Shown here: in pieces, positions 34,303-43,318 of the stretch
Layout of the letters: every line of letters begins with the position of its first letter
Position numbering within the stretch: the first letter of the stretch is position 1
Assembly: GCA_945897955.1 (NCBI GenBank)
Contig: CAMDGQ010000003.1
Coordinates: 26,592 to 90,591 of the forward strand
From: Tepidiphilus sp. J10
GTDB lineage: Bacteria > Pseudomonadota > Gammaproteobacteria > Burkholderiales > Thiobacillaceae
DNA length: 64,000 nucleotides
Direction of reading: 5' to 3'
Notes under the pieces: model-generated
The model's database searches: none
Told to the model about the DNA's origin: nothing
The model's input: only the letters and a program-made list of their open reading frames with translations
Program-made: the position numbers and the translations under genes

Positions 34303-34755
34303 TTGGCCGCCGACTTCCCGCTGCAAACCTTGCTGGATCATTCCCGGCATCGCATGGAAGCTGCCGAACGCCTGCTGCGCCTGCTCAAGCGCAAGGAAGA
34401 CTCGGCGCGGCAGCGTTTGCAGGAACTGGAGGGCTACAAGTCCGAGTATCAGGCGCGCTTGACCGGCGACGGCGCAGCGGGAATGAACATCGTATTGCTG
34501 CGCGATTTTTATGCCTTCATGGTCAAGCTCGATAGTGCCATCAACCACCAGGCTTCGGATGTGCAGCAAACGCATGCGCGCTGGTCTTCCGCCCATGAAA
34601 ACTGGCTGGCGCTTCGGCAAAAGGTGAAGGCTTACGAAACCCTCGCCGCGCGTCATGCCGATCAGGAAATGCGTATGCAGGAGCGGCGAGACCAGCGAGT
34701 CACGGATGAAGCGGCGCTGCGCCGGTATACGAACCACCATGAGGACCGTGAATGA
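34303..34755 (+). CDS. fliJ: Flagellar export chaperone-like protein FliJ
   Basis: A 150-residue coiled-coil protein with the FliJ pattern (FPLQTLLDHSRHRMEAAERLL at the N-terminus). FliJ is part of the flagellar type III export ATPase complex and escorts chaperones. The likely start is the TTG at 34303, with an AAGGCGG site 5-6 bases upstream; no ATG is available in frame at the conserved N-terminus. The frame runs upstream across the Trm112 gene but is a shadow there. FliG, FliH and FliI are not in this window. Confidence 0.85.
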   Translation: MAADFPLQTLLDHSRHRMEAAERLLRLLKRKEDSARQRLQELEGYKSEYQARLTGDGAAGMNIVLLRDFYAFMVKLDSAINHQASDVQQTHARWSSAHENWLALRQKVKAYETLAARHADQEMRMQERRDQRVTDEAALRRYTNHHEDRE

Positions 34756-34814
34756 AATGAGCATTCCGGCACGTCGCTTGCTTTGTCATCGTGCAGACGG
34801 AATGGAGATATCGT

Positions 34815-35957
34815 ATGGCGGAGATTCAGGCGGCGATGTTGGCAAAATTCAACCTGGTCGCGGGTGCACACAAGGCCGGGTTCAAGGGCGCATTGATGGC
34901 GGATGTGCAAAAGGATGCCTTTTTTGGTGTCCTGCAATCGCAACTGGCGAACACTGATTCGGATGCGGAACTTGCGGTGCCGGCGTTGCTTGGCAATGCC
35001 GTGAAAATGCCGCCCATTCGGGTGAGTGCTGCAGATCCGGCTCAGCCCGCTGCGGACCTGGCTGCGCTGCCGCCCAGTGATTTATCCGCTCAGCCGTCGG
35101 TTGCGCCCGCCGTTCTTCCTGCATTCACTGCATCTGCCAGGATCACGGTCGCACAGGTTAAGGAAGATGCCCCTCGGCGCGGGGTCGAGCCCATAGTGCT
35201 ACCTGAGGCGGTGTCGGAAGAGATCAACTCGATCCCGACAGTCGCCACCAAATCAGCCGGATCGTCAGTTAAGGAAAATCTGCTCAAGGCTGGCGGGGCG
35301 GCAATTGCTGCCGCCGACGGGCAAGCATTGCCGCCGGACAAGCCGACTCGGTCATCGGAGATGCCTGTTGTGCAGACATCCTCCGAAGTTGATTTGTTGA
35401 AGGCGGAATTGTCTGCATCAACACCCATATCGCCGTCCACCCAGGGTCGAATCGATACTTCAGCCACCCCCGCCTCGATTGGAGCGCCATTTGTGCAGTC
35501 TCTGCGACAGGCGGAGGCGAGAATCAACGCGGCGATCGAGACCCCTTTGCGGAGTCCGGCATTTGCCGCCGAATTGAGTGACAAGGTTGTCTGGCTGGCA
35601 AGCAAGCAGGGGCAGTTCGCCGAACTGTCCTTGAATCCTCCGCAGATGGGGGCGCTGGAAGTACGTTTGACGTTATCCGGCAGCGATGCGAGTGCACAGT
35701 TTTATTCATCCAACCCGGTTGTGCGCGAGGTGATCGACGGGGCGCTCCCGAGATTGCGCGAATTGATGGCTCAGGCCGGGATCAATCTTGGCGAAGCCGA
35801 AGTTCGTCAGCAGGCTTTCAGTCGGCGGGATCAGGCGGATCAACATGCGCAGCCTTCGACGCCTGAAGCAGAAATCCTCATGCACCATCAGGCCCCATCG
35901 GCTGGAATGGGCGGGGCGTGGTCTAAGGGTTCGGGGCTGGTCGATCTCTACATTTAG
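34815..35957 (+). CDS. fliK: Flagellar hook-length control protein FliK
   Basis: A 380-residue FliK-type protein. The middle (about 55-240) is Ala/Pro/Ser-rich and low in conservation, as expected for the molecular-ruler part. The C-terminal domain (about 250-340) carries GQFAELSLNPPQMGALEVRL and AQFYSSNPVVREVIDGALPRLRELM, the substrate-switch domain. I chose the ATG at 34815 (GGAGAT site upstream) over one at 34791. It ends the first part of the flagellar cluster; a 165-base gap follows before fliL. Confidence 0.9.
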   Translation: MAEIQAAMLAKFNLVAGAHKAGFKGALMADVQKDAFFGVLQSQLANTDSDAELAVPALLGNAVKMPPIRVSAADPAQPAADLAALPPSDLSAQPSVAPAVLPAFTASARITVAQVKEDAPRRGVEPIVLPEAVSEEINSIPTVATKSAGSSVKENLLKAGGAAIAAADGQALPPDKPTRSSEMPVVQTSSEVDLLKAELSASTPISPSTQGRIDTSATPASIGAPFVQSLRQAEARINAAIETPLRSPAFAAELSDKVVWLASKQGQFAELSLNPPQMGALEVRLTLSGSDASAQFYSSNPVVREVIDGALPRLRELMAQAGINLGEAEVRQQAFSRRDQADQHAQPSTPEAEILMHHQAPSAGMGGAWSKGSGLVDLYI

Positions 35958-36122
35958 CGTCAGCTGTCACCCCGTTTTTTCAGCAATTCAATAAAACCCT
36001 GTGTTCATCCGGGTTGAACCTATTTGTCTGCTTGTCATCTCGTAATAAAGAACATAAGCTTCTTGAAGGAACTTTCTGTTTTTGTTTGATATTTCAGAAA
36101 AACACTTTCATTCGAGGGCAAG

Positions 36123-36656
36123 ATGGCTAAAGAGGAAGTGGCAGCCGAAGTCGTAGCGCCAAAGAAAAAGGGCAAGATGCTCATCATCATTCTGGCCGTT
36201 GTCGGCGTATTGGTGATTGGCGGTGGTGTTGGTGCCTATTTGTTGCTTTCCAAACCCGCCGCAGAAAAGAAAGCCGGGCATGGTGACGAAGAGGCTGCGG
36301 CGAGTGAGGAGGATGCCGAGGAGGAGGGGGGGGGCGAAGGCGACCATGCGCCGGTTTACGTCAAACTCGAAGCCTTTACGGTCAACCTTGCCGATCAGGA
36401 AAGCTATTTGCAGACAGAGATGCAATTGCTGGTTGCCGATGCCAAGGTGGGCGACAAGATCAACGCCCGTCTGCCTGAAGTTCGGGATGCCATGATTCGG
36501 CTTTTATCGAGCAAGACAGCCGAGGAGCTTTCACAGCAGGAAGGCAAGGACGTGCTGGCAGGTGAAATTCAAAAGCAGATCAACCAGATTCTGGGTGTAA
36601 AGGGCAAACTGAAGGGGGTGAAGAAGGTGCTGTTCGGAGCCTTCATCATCCAGTAA
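36123..36656 (+). CDS. fliL: Flagellar basal-body-associated protein FliL
   Basis: A 177-residue inner-membrane protein of the motor/stator region. One membrane helix (about 18-40), an acidic Glu/Gly-rich linker (about 50-75) and a C-terminal domain with VKLEAFTVNLADQESYLQ are present. The linker is encoded partly by a nine-G tract at 36326-36334, in which slippage would shift the frame. The gene opens the fliLMNOPQR set; the 165 bases upstream are AT-rich and probably carry its promoter, though I could not assign boxes. Confidence 0.95.
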   Translation: MAKEEVAAEVVAPKKKGKMLIIILAVVGVLVIGGGVGAYLLLSKPAAEKKAGHGDEEAAASEEDAEEEGGGEGDHAPVYVKLEAFTVNLADQESYLQTEMQLLVADAKVGDKINARLPEVRDAMIRLLSSKTAEELSQQEGKDVLAGEIQKQINQILGVKGKLKGVKKVLFGAFIIQ

Positions 36657-36670
36657 CAGACAGGAGCGAC

Positions 36671-37669
36671 GTGGCGGACGACATTCTTTCCCAGGAAGAA
36701 GTTGACGCACTCCTGCGCGGGGTCACCGGCGAGTCCGAGGAATCCGTGGCAGACGAGGGTGTCGGGGGCGTTCGCGCCTACGATATCGGACGCCAGGAGC
36801 GCATTGTTCGTGGGCGCATGCCCACGCTGGAGATCATCAACGAACGCTTTGCTCGAAATTTCCGCATTGGCCTGTTCAATCTGATTCGCCGTACCGCCGA
36901 AATCTCGGTTGCGCCGGTCACGGTCATCAAGTACAGCGAATTCGTGCGAAATCTGGTTGTTCCCACCAACCTGAACATGGTCCATATCCTGCCATTGCGC
37001 GGTACCGCCTTGTTCGTGTTCGACCCCAATCTGGTGTTCCTGGTGGTGGACAATCTGTTCGGTGGTGATGGGCGTCAGCACATGCGTGTCGAGGGGCGCG
37101 ATTTCACGCCAACCGAACAGCGCATTATCAAGAAAATTCTCGAAGTGGTATTCGATGAAATGAGCAAGGCATGGGAGAGTATTTTCCCGGTGCAGTTCGA
37201 ATTCATCCGCTCGGAGATGAACACCCAGTTTGCCAATATCGCCACGCCAACCGAAGTTGTGGTGGTGAGCACATTCAACATCGAGCTCGGCGCGGGGGGC
37301 GGCGATTTTCACGTCTGCATGCCCTACAGTATGATCGAGCCTATTCGCGATCAGTTGACCAGTACCATGCAGGCTGATCGTGCCGAAGCGGACGAGCGGT
37401 GGGTGACGCAAATGTCATTGCAGGTGCAGGACGCCGAAGTCGAATTGGTGGCCAATCTGGGTCAGGCGCCGGTGACTTTGCGCCAGATTGTCGATCTCAA
37501 GGTGGGCGATGTGATTTCCCTGGAAGTACCTGAAGCCGTGATCGCCCAAGTGGATGGCGTCCCGCTGTTTCAATGCCATTATGGTCAGAAGAACGGCCAG
37601 TTGGCGTTGAAAGTGGATCGCATCCTGCAAGGCCAGGAGCGCGTGTCATGCGCGGGAGGCAAGCAATGA
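36671..37669 (+). CDS. fliM: Flagellar motor switch protein FliM
   Basis: A 332-residue C-ring protein that binds phosphorylated CheY and controls rotation direction. It has the N-terminal CheY-binding peptide LSQEEVDALL (about residues 5-14), the family core ERIVRGRMPTLEIINERFAR and a C-terminal SpoA domain. The start is GTG at 36671, 14 bases after fliL. Its end overlaps the fliN start (ATGA). Confidence 0.97.
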   Translation: MADDILSQEEVDALLRGVTGESEESVADEGVGGVRAYDIGRQERIVRGRMPTLEIINERFARNFRIGLFNLIRRTAEISVAPVTVIKYSEFVRNLVVPTNLNMVHILPLRGTALFVFDPNLVFLVVDNLFGGDGRQHMRVEGRDFTPTEQRIIKKILEVVFDEMSKAWESIFPVQFEFIRSEMNTQFANIATPTEVVVVSTFNIELGAGGGDFHVCMPYSMIEPIRDQLTSTMQADRAEADERWVTQMSLQVQDAEVELVANLGQAPVTLRQIVDLKVGDVISLEVPEAVIAQVDGVPLFQCHYGQKNGQLALKVDRILQGQERVSCAGGKQ

Positions 37670-38178
37670 GTGAAGACGCGCAACAAAAGGACGACGATAT
37701 TTCCGCCGATGACTGGGCTGCCGCGCTGGCCGAGCAGGAGTCCGCCGCGTCAACGGAGGAGGCGGTTGGCGACGATGACTGGGGCGCCGCGCTGGCCGAG
37801 CAGGAAAGTTCAAGCAAGGCCGCTGCCGCGACTGGAGCTGCCGCCGCCAGCAATTCAGCACCGCCGCCAGCGCATGTATTTCAGAATCTCAGCTCCGACA
37901 ATGTTCAACCTGCGGCGAATAATCTTGATCTGATTCTCGACATTCCGGTTCAGCTCAATGTCGAATTGGGTCGGACCAAGATTGCCATTCGCAATTTGCT
38001 GCAATTGGCCCAGGGTTCGGTGGTGGAACTCGACGGGCTGGCCGGGCAGCCGATGGATGTGCTGGTCAATGGCTGCCTGATCGCGCAAGGCGAAGTCGTT
38101 GTCGTCAACGATAAATTCGGTATTCGATTGACCGACATCATCAGTCCGGCGGAACGTCTGCGTCGGTTGAATCGCTGA
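37666..38178 (+). CDS. fliN: Flagellar motor switch protein FliN
   Basis: A 170-residue C-ring protein. The C-terminal SpoA domain (about 85-165) has ILDIPVQLNVELGRTKI and GQPMDVLVNGCLIAQGEVVVV, which are diagnostic. The N-terminal ~80 residues are an acidic Ala-rich extension containing two imperfect copies of DDWAAALAEQES (about 14-27 and 36-48). The ATG at 37666 overlaps the fliM stop. Confidence 0.96.
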   Translation: MSEDAQQKDDDISADDWAAALAEQESAASTEEAVGDDDWGAALAEQESSSKAAAATGAAAASNSAPPPAHVFQNLSSDNVQPAANNLDLILDIPVQLNVELGRTKIAIRNLLQLAQGSVVELDGLAGQPMDVLVNGCLIAQGEVVVVNDKFGIRLTDIISPAERLRRLNR

Positions 38179-38195
38179 ACCTTGAAGTCTCCACG

Positions 38196-38642
38196 ATGAA
38201 GCGTTTTCGCGTTATCAGCAAAGGGCCGGCGGCCCTTTTTGTGTTTTCTGTCCTGGCTTCCGTCTCCGCCCGCGCAGCGGCCGAGCCTGTCGCCGATTCG
38301 ACTTCGGGCGCCTTGTTGCAGGGGTTGCTTGGCCTGGGCATGGTACTGGCTGCACTGGCCGCATTCTTCTGGTTCCTGCGCCGGTTTTCACCCGGACAGA
38401 ATGCGGCCCAGGGTGCCGTGAAAGTGGTCGGTGGCGTCATGCTGGGTCCGCGCGAGCGGCTGGTCGTGGTCGAAGTCGGCGAGACCTGGCTGTTGCTTGG
38501 CGTCGGCGGCGGACAGGTCAGCACATTGCATACCTTGCCGAGGCCCGAGGGTTATACCCCCGCCGGGCATGTTGCGCCCTCCGGTCCCTTGCCCGACTTC
38601 GCCGACAGGCTCAAGGCGCTTTTGTCGAAACGCCAGCCTTGA
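38196..38642 (+). CDS. fliO: Flagellar protein FliO
   Basis: A 148-residue membrane protein with a signal-like N-terminus (about 10-28) and one membrane helix (about 40-62), followed by a cytoplasmic domain containing VKVVGGVMLGPRERLVVVEVGETWLLLGV, cut here as the typical FliO core. FliO helps assemble the FliP ring of the export gate. It lies in the usual place between fliN and fliP. Confidence 0.9.
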   Translation: MKRFRVISKGPAALFVFSVLASVSARAAAEPVADSTSGALLQGLLGLGMVLAALAAFFWFLRRFSPGQNAAQGAVKVVGGVMLGPRERLVVVEVGETWLLLGVGGGQVSTLHTLPRPEGYTPAGHVAPSGPLPDFADRLKALLSKRQP

Positions 38643-38649
38643 TGCTGCC

Positions 38650-39393
38650 ATGAGGCTTGTCGTGCGTGTCTTGCTGACTCTGGCATTGTTCCTGCCTGGA
38701 CTGGCGCTTGCAGCGCCCGGCATTCCGGCTTTCTCCAGCACGCCCGGCGCGGGCGGTGCCACCAATTACACATTCAGCATCGAAGCGTTGCTGTTGCTGA
38801 CGGCGCTGACCTTTTTGCCGGCTGCCTTGTTGATGATGACCGCCTTCACCCGCATCGTGATCGTGCTGTCATTGTTGCGTCAGGCCATGGGCACGATGAA
38901 TTCGCCTCCCAATCAGGTCATCGTCGGGCTCTCGCTGTTTCTGACTTTCTTCATCATGGCCCCGGTGTTCGACAAGATTTACGACACCGCCTGGAAACCC
39001 TATTCGGACAACCAGATCAGTCTGATTCAAGCCGCCGACCTGGGCGTGCAACCATTGAAGGCGTTCATGCTGAAGCAAACCCGACAGGAGGATCTGGCGC
39101 TGTTCATCGGTCTGGCCAAGGTGCCGCCGCTCAACACGCCTGAAGAGACGCCGCTGAAGGTACTGGTGCCGGCATTCATCATCAGCGAATTGAAGACTGC
39201 GTTTCAGATCGGTTTCATCGTATTCATTCCCTTTCTGATCATCGACATGGTGGTCGCCAGCGTTTTGATGTCGATGGGCATGATGATGCTATCGCCGGTG
39301 CTGGTCTCGCTGCCGTTCAAGATCATGCTGTTCGTGCTGGCGGATGGCTGGAATCTGCTGATCGCGTCCCTGGTGCGAACTTTCCAGATATGA
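38650..39393 (+). CDS. fliP: Flagellar export gate protein FliP
   Basis: A 247-residue inner-membrane protein with a cleavable signal (LLTLALFLPGLALA) and four membrane helices. Typical segments are MMTAFTRIVIVLSLLRQAMG and the C-terminal PAFIISELKTAFQIGF, plus VLADGWNLL near the end. Five FliP subunits with FliQ and FliR form the flagellar type III secretion gate. I chose the ATG at 38650, eight bases after fliO. Confidence 0.97.
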   Translation: MRLVVRVLLTLALFLPGLALAAPGIPAFSSTPGAGGATNYTFSIEALLLLTALTFLPAALLMMTAFTRIVIVLSLLRQAMGTMNSPPNQVIVGLSLFLTFFIMAPVFDKIYDTAWKPYSDNQISLIQAADLGVQPLKAFMLKQTRQEDLALFIGLAKVPPLNTPEETPLKVLVPAFIISELKTAFQIGFIVFIPFLIIDMVVASVLMSMGMMMLSPVLVSLPFKIMLFVLADGWNLLIASLVRTFQI

Positions 39394-39403
39394 GTTTGCG
39401 GCG

Positions 39404-39673
39404 ATGACCCCGGATACCGTGATCGCCATTATTCGCCAGGCGCTGGAAGTCGCCATGCTGGCAGCCGGGCCGTTGCTGCTGGCATCGCTGTTTACCGGTT
39501 TGCTGGTATCAGTGTTTCAGGCCGCGACGCAAATCAATGAAATGACCCTGTCATTCATTCCGAAAATACTGGTGATGTTTATCGTGCTGGTGATTACCGG
39601 CCCCTGGGCGCTGCAATTGCTGGTCGATTACATCACCCGCCTCCTGGGCAGCATCCCGACATTGATCGGATAG
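39404..39673 (+). CDS. fliQ: Flagellar export gate protein FliQ
   Basis: An 89-residue protein with two membrane helices (about 16-38 and 52-76), typical of FliQ, including LLVSVFQAATQINEMTLSFIPK, the best conserved part of the family. It is a component of the export gate with FliP and FliR, whose genes flank it. Confidence 0.96.
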   Translation: MTPDTVIAIIRQALEVAMLAAGPLLLASLFTGLLVSVFQAATQINEMTLSFIPKILVMFIVLVITGPWALQLLVDYITRLLGSIPTLIG

Positions 39674-39677
39674 CGCC

Positions 39678-40463
39678 ATGTTGACGCTGTCTTCGGCCGA
39701 TCTGGACGCGATGCTGGCGCTCTTCTTCTTCCCGTTTGTCCGCATTCTGGCCTGGCTGTCGTTTGATCCGTTGCTGGGCAATCGTGCGGTGCCGATGCGA
39801 GTTCGGGTCGCGCTGGCCATGGTGCTGGCCGTGGTGGTTACGCCTTTGTTGCCGAGCGATACGTCACTCCGCGTCGCTTCCGGTGATGGCATCCTGATCC
39901 TGCTGCAACAAATCGCCATCGGCGCGGCATTGGGCTTCGCATTGCGTATTGTGTTCACGGCGGTCGAATACGCCGGCCAGTTGATGGGCCTGCAAATGGG
40001 CCTCTCCTTCGCAACCTTGTTCGACCCGGTGAATGGCGCGCAAACCCAGGTGATTGCACAGTTTCTTGTGCTGGCCACGGCGTTGATCCTGTTCGCGTTC
40101 AATGGCCATCATCTGGTCATCACCGCGCTCGTGCGGAGTTTCGAAGAAATCCCGATAGGGTCGACATTGTCGGCGGACGGTTTTGCCATGCTTGCGCACT
40201 GGGGCGGCGTCCTGTTCGCGGTCGGCTTGCATATTTCATTGCCGGTCACTGCGGCGTTGCTGGCGACCAATCTGACCATCGGCATGATGTCGCGCGCCTC
40301 ACCGCAACTGAACATCTTTGCGATCGGTTTCCCGCTCACGCTGGGCGTCGGCTTCCTGGTGCTTTATCTAGCCCTGGCATATTTGCCGACCCGGCTGGAC
40401 CAATTCTGGCTACAGGCAGTTCAGCTTGGCGCCAGCGCGATGCGAGGCGTCGCCGGGCTTTGA
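39678..40463 (+). CDS. fliR: Flagellar export gate protein FliR
   Basis: A 261-residue multi-spanning membrane protein (about six helices) matching FliR. It has [23 protein letters not shown] and [27 protein letters not shown], the diagnostic segments. It closes the FliP-FliQ-FliR gate and is the last flagellar gene here; flhB is not adjacent. It lies 4 bases after fliQ. Confidence 0.96.
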   Translation: MLTLSSADLDAMLALFFFPFVRILAWLSFDPLLGNRAVPMRVRVALAMVLAVVVTPLLPSDTSLRVASGDGILILLQQIAIGAALGFALRIVFTAVEYAGQLMGLQMGLSFATLFDPVNGAQTQVIAQFLVLATALILFAFNGHHLVITALVRSFEEIPIGSTLSADGFAMLAHWGGVLFAVGLHISLPVTAALLATNLTIGMMSRASPQLNIFAIGFPLTLGVGFLVLYLALAYLPTRLDQFWLQAVQLGASAMRGVAGL

Positions 40464-40539
40464 CGGCTCGCCGATGCTGCCCGGTCAGATCACGCCTGTT
40501 TCAGCTAAAATCCGTTTCTTTCAACGAATCCAGATCGCC

Positions 40540-41415
40540 ATGTTTACTGGCAGCCTAGTTGCTCTTGTTACCCCCATGCTGTCCGATGGGGCTTTGGACA
40601 TGCCGCGTTTCCGGGCATTGATCGATTGGCACATTGCCCAGGGGACCGATGGGCTGGTCATTGTCGGCACCACGGGCGAGTCGCCCACCGTCAACACCGA
40701 GGAGCATTGCCTGTTGATCCGCACTGCCGTCGAACAGGCCGCCGGGCGTGTGCCGGTGATTGCCGGCACCGGCGCGAATTCAACCTCCGAGGCAATCGAG
40801 TTGACGCATTGCGCCAAAGCTGCCGGCGCTGCCGCCGGACTCTCGGTGGCGCCGTACTACAACAAGCCGACCCAGGAAGGCCTTTACCGGCATTTCAAGG
40901 CGATTGCGGAAGCGGTTGATCTGCCCCTGATTCTCTATAACGTGCCCGGTCGTACCGTGGCCGATATCAGCAATGAAACCGCGCTGCGTCTGGCCCAATT
41001 GCCGGGCGTCATCGGCATCAAGGATGCCACCGGCAACATCGAGCGTGGTTCCGCCCTGCTGAAAGCCGCACCGGCCGATTTCTCGGTCTACAGCGGCGAC
41101 GATGCCAGCGGCATGGTCCTCATGCTGCTCGGCGCCAAGGGGGTCATTTCGGTCACCAGCAATGTCGCGCCGAAGCTGATGCACGAGATGTGTGTCGCTG
41201 CGCTGGGGGGAGATCTGGAGCGCGCCCGTGCGATCAATTATCAGTTGCTCGGCTTGCACCAGAAACTGTTCGTCGAAGCCAACCCGATCCCGGTCAAATG
41301 GGCGCTGGCCGAAATGGGGCATATCGAAATCGGCATTCGCCTGCCATTGGTTCCTCTGTCTGACACCTATCACGGCGCCTTGCGTGCCGCCCTCAAGGAA
41401 GCCGGCTCGTTATGA
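40540..41415 (+). CDS. dapA: 4-hydroxy-tetrahydrodipicolinate synthase
   Basis: A 291-residue enzyme that condenses pyruvate with aspartate semialdehyde, the first committed step to lysine and diaminopimelate. The Schiff-base Lys is in IGIKDATGN (about residue 161). The TTGESPTV motif (about 44-51), the catalytic Tyr in [11 protein letters not shown] and the Arg in YNVPGRT are present. The ATG at 40540 is chosen; the upstream frame overlaps fliR. Its stop overlaps the start of bamC (ATGA). Confidence 0.97.
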   Translation: MFTGSLVALVTPMLSDGALDMPRFRALIDWHIAQGTDGLVIVGTTGESPTVNTEEHCLLIRTAVEQAAGRVPVIAGTGANSTSEAIELTHCAKAAGAAAGLSVAPYYNKPTQEGLYRHFKAIAEAVDLPLILYNVPGRTVADISNETALRLAQLPGVIGIKDATGNIERGSALLKAAPADFSVYSGDDASGMVLMLLGAKGVISVTSNVAPKLMHEMCVAALGGDLERARAINYQLLGLHQKLFVEANPIPVKWALAEMGHIEIGIRLPLVPLSDTYHGALRAALKEAGSL

Positions 41416-42554
41416 AAATTTCCGCCTCGCGCAACTCCGTTGTGCTGATCGCTCTGGCACTCGCAGCCACTGGCTGCACCCTGTTTGAAGGCAAAAAAAT
41501 CGACTACAAGTCGGCAACCAAGCTGCCGACCCTTGAAGCCCCGCCGGATCTGGTCATGCCGGCCGGAGACAACCGCTTTGCGGTGCCTGACATCAACCCT
41601 CGCGGCGCGGCCACTTTTTCCGCCTATGACCGCGACCGTGCCGGCAAGCCGCAAGCAGGCGGCGCGCAGGAACTCCTGCCGAAAGTGGACAAGGTAGGTA
41701 TTGAACGCGCCGGCAGTCAGCGCTGGCTGGTTGTGCAGGCATCCGCCGCCGATGTCTGGCCGGTGGTGAAAGAGTTCTGGCAGGAGTTGGGATTCATCAT
41801 CAGCCTGGAGTCACCAGAGGCCGGCGTGATGGAAACCGACTGGGCCGAGAACCGCGCCAAGATTCCTCAGGATGGTTTGCGGAGTTTTCTTGGCAAGGCT
41901 CTGGACAGTTTTTACTCCACCGGCGAACGCGACAAATTTCGCACGCGCCTTGAGCCTGCTTCCGATGGCCGCACCGAGATCTATCTCAGCCACCGTGGAA
42001 TGATCGAAGTATTCGAGGGCACCCAGGGTGGTGGCGATCAGGGCCAGGGCCGAACGATCTGGCAGCCGCGTCCCGCCGACCCCGAGCTTGAAGCGGAAAT
42101 GTTGCGACGTTTGATGGTGCGTTTTGGCGTGGAAGAAACGCGCGCCCAGAATCTGCTGGCCGACAAAGCCGCGCCGCCGCAGGCCATGCAGACCAGGAGC
42201 ACGGATGGCGCGCCCGGCCTCAGCCTGCCGGAATCCTTCGACCGAGCCTGGCGCAGGGTTGGCCTCGCGCTTGATCGTATCGGTTTTGTTGTGGAAGACC
42301 GGGATCGTGCCGGCGGCATCTACTTTGTCCGCTACACCGATCCGGAAGCCAATACCAAAAAGGACAAGGGTTTCATGTCCAAGCTCGCCTTCTGGCGATC
42401 GGATGACGAAAAGGCCAAAGCCTTGCGGTATCAGGTTCGCCTGAAAGGCGCCGAGGAGAAAACTGAACTGGCCGTGTATATGGACGATGGCAAGGCGGCT
42501 GAAAACGAGACCGGCAAGCGCATCGCCAATCTGTTGTTCGAGCAACTCAAGTAA
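41412..42554 (+). CDS. bamC: Outer membrane assembly lipoprotein BamC
   Basis: A 380-residue lipoprotein of the beta-barrel assembly machine. The lipobox is ALAATGCT (Cys about residue 22). Family segments include [17 protein letters not shown] near the N-terminus, [21 protein letters not shown] (first helix-grip domain) and [21 protein letters not shown] (second domain). The dapA-bamC pair is conserved in many proteobacteria. The stop overlaps the start of the next gene (TAATG). Confidence 0.95.
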   Translation: MKISASRNSVVLIALALAATGCTLFEGKKIDYKSATKLPTLEAPPDLVMPAGDNRFAVPDINPRGAATFSAYDRDRAGKPQAGGAQELLPKVDKVGIERAGSQRWLVVQASAADVWPVVKEFWQELGFIISLESPEAGVMETDWAENRAKIPQDGLRSFLGKALDSFYSTGERDKFRTRLEPASDGRTEIYLSHRGMIEVFEGTQGGGDQGQGRTIWQPRPADPELEAEMLRRLMVRFGVEETRAQNLLADKAAPPQAMQTRSTDGAPGLSLPESFDRAWRRVGLALDRIGFVVEDRDRAGGIYFVRYTDPEANTKKDKGFMSKLAFWRSDDEKAKALRYQVRLKGAEEKTELAVYMDDGKAAENETGKRIANLLFEQLK

Positions 42555-43318
42555 TGCGATTCGGATGCCTCGGTAGCGGCAGCAAAGGCAATGCCTGGCT
42601 GATTCAAGCCGGCGGCACCCGCATCATGGTCGATTGCGGTTTCGGTCCGCGCGAAGCCGGCAAGCGGCTGGCGCGACTGGGGCTCGATGTGAGCGACCTG
42701 AATGCCATACTGGTTACGCACGAACATGGCGATCATGGGCGCGGCGTCGCCCGACTGGCCGGCAAGGCGCGTTGTTCGACGTGGCTCAGCCATGGCACGC
42801 ATGCCATGCTGGATGCATCGGGCTCGGCGCCTACCTCGGCGCAAATTGTCGAGGCCGAGCAGAAGTTCGCCATTGGCGATCTCGAAATCACGCCTTATCC
42901 GGTACCGCACGATGCGCGCGAGCCCATGCAGTTCGTGTTCTCGGATGGCGCCTGCCGCTTTGGCTTGCTGACCGATGCAGGCCATGTCACCGCGCGTATG
43001 GAGCAGGTTCTGGGCGGCTGCGCTGCGCTGGCGCTGGAATGCAACCATGACATCACCCGCCTTGAGTCCGGCTCTTACCCGGTCGCGCTGAAGCGGCGCA
43101 TCCTCGGCCGCTATGGCCATCTCGACAACGACTCGGCGGCAACGCTGCTGAAGAGGATTGCCGGTGGCGGACTCAGGCATGTGGTTGCTGCACATCTGTC
43201 CGAGCACAACAACACACCCGACCTTGCCCGGGCCGCACTGGCCGGGGCGCTTGGGTGCGAGCATCACTGGATCGGCGTCGCCGATCAGGAAACTGGACTC
43301 GATTGGCGGGAAATCTGA
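42554..43318 (+). CDS. MBL-fold metallo-hydrolase, YycJ-like
   Basis: A 254-residue metallo-beta-lactamase-fold enzyme. It opens with FGCLGSGSKGNAWLIQ, and the zinc motif THEHGDHGRG (about residues 55-64) is complete; further ligands are in TDAGHVT and the C-terminal AAHLSEHNNTPDLA. The LGSGSKGN start marks the family of YycJ-like exonucleases; the activity here is inferred. It is translationally coupled with bamC before it and the helicase after it (TGATG). Confidence 0.9.
   Translation: MRFGCLGSGSKGNAWLIQAGGTRIMVDCGFGPREAGKRLARLGLDVSDLNAILVTHEHGDHGRGVARLAGKARCSTWLSHGTHAMLDASGSAPTSAQIVEAEQKFAIGDLEITPYPVPHDAREPMQFVFSDGACRFGLLTDAGHVTARMEQVLGGCAALALECNHDITRLESGSYPVALKRRILGRYGHLDNDSAATLLKRIAGGGLRHVVAAHLSEHNNTPDLARAALAGALGCEHHWIGVADQETGLDWREI

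Noticed and set aside
40483..40511. Sigma-70 promoter before dapA based on TAAAAT at 40506
   Set aside because: No acceptable -35 element lies 16-18 bases upstream.
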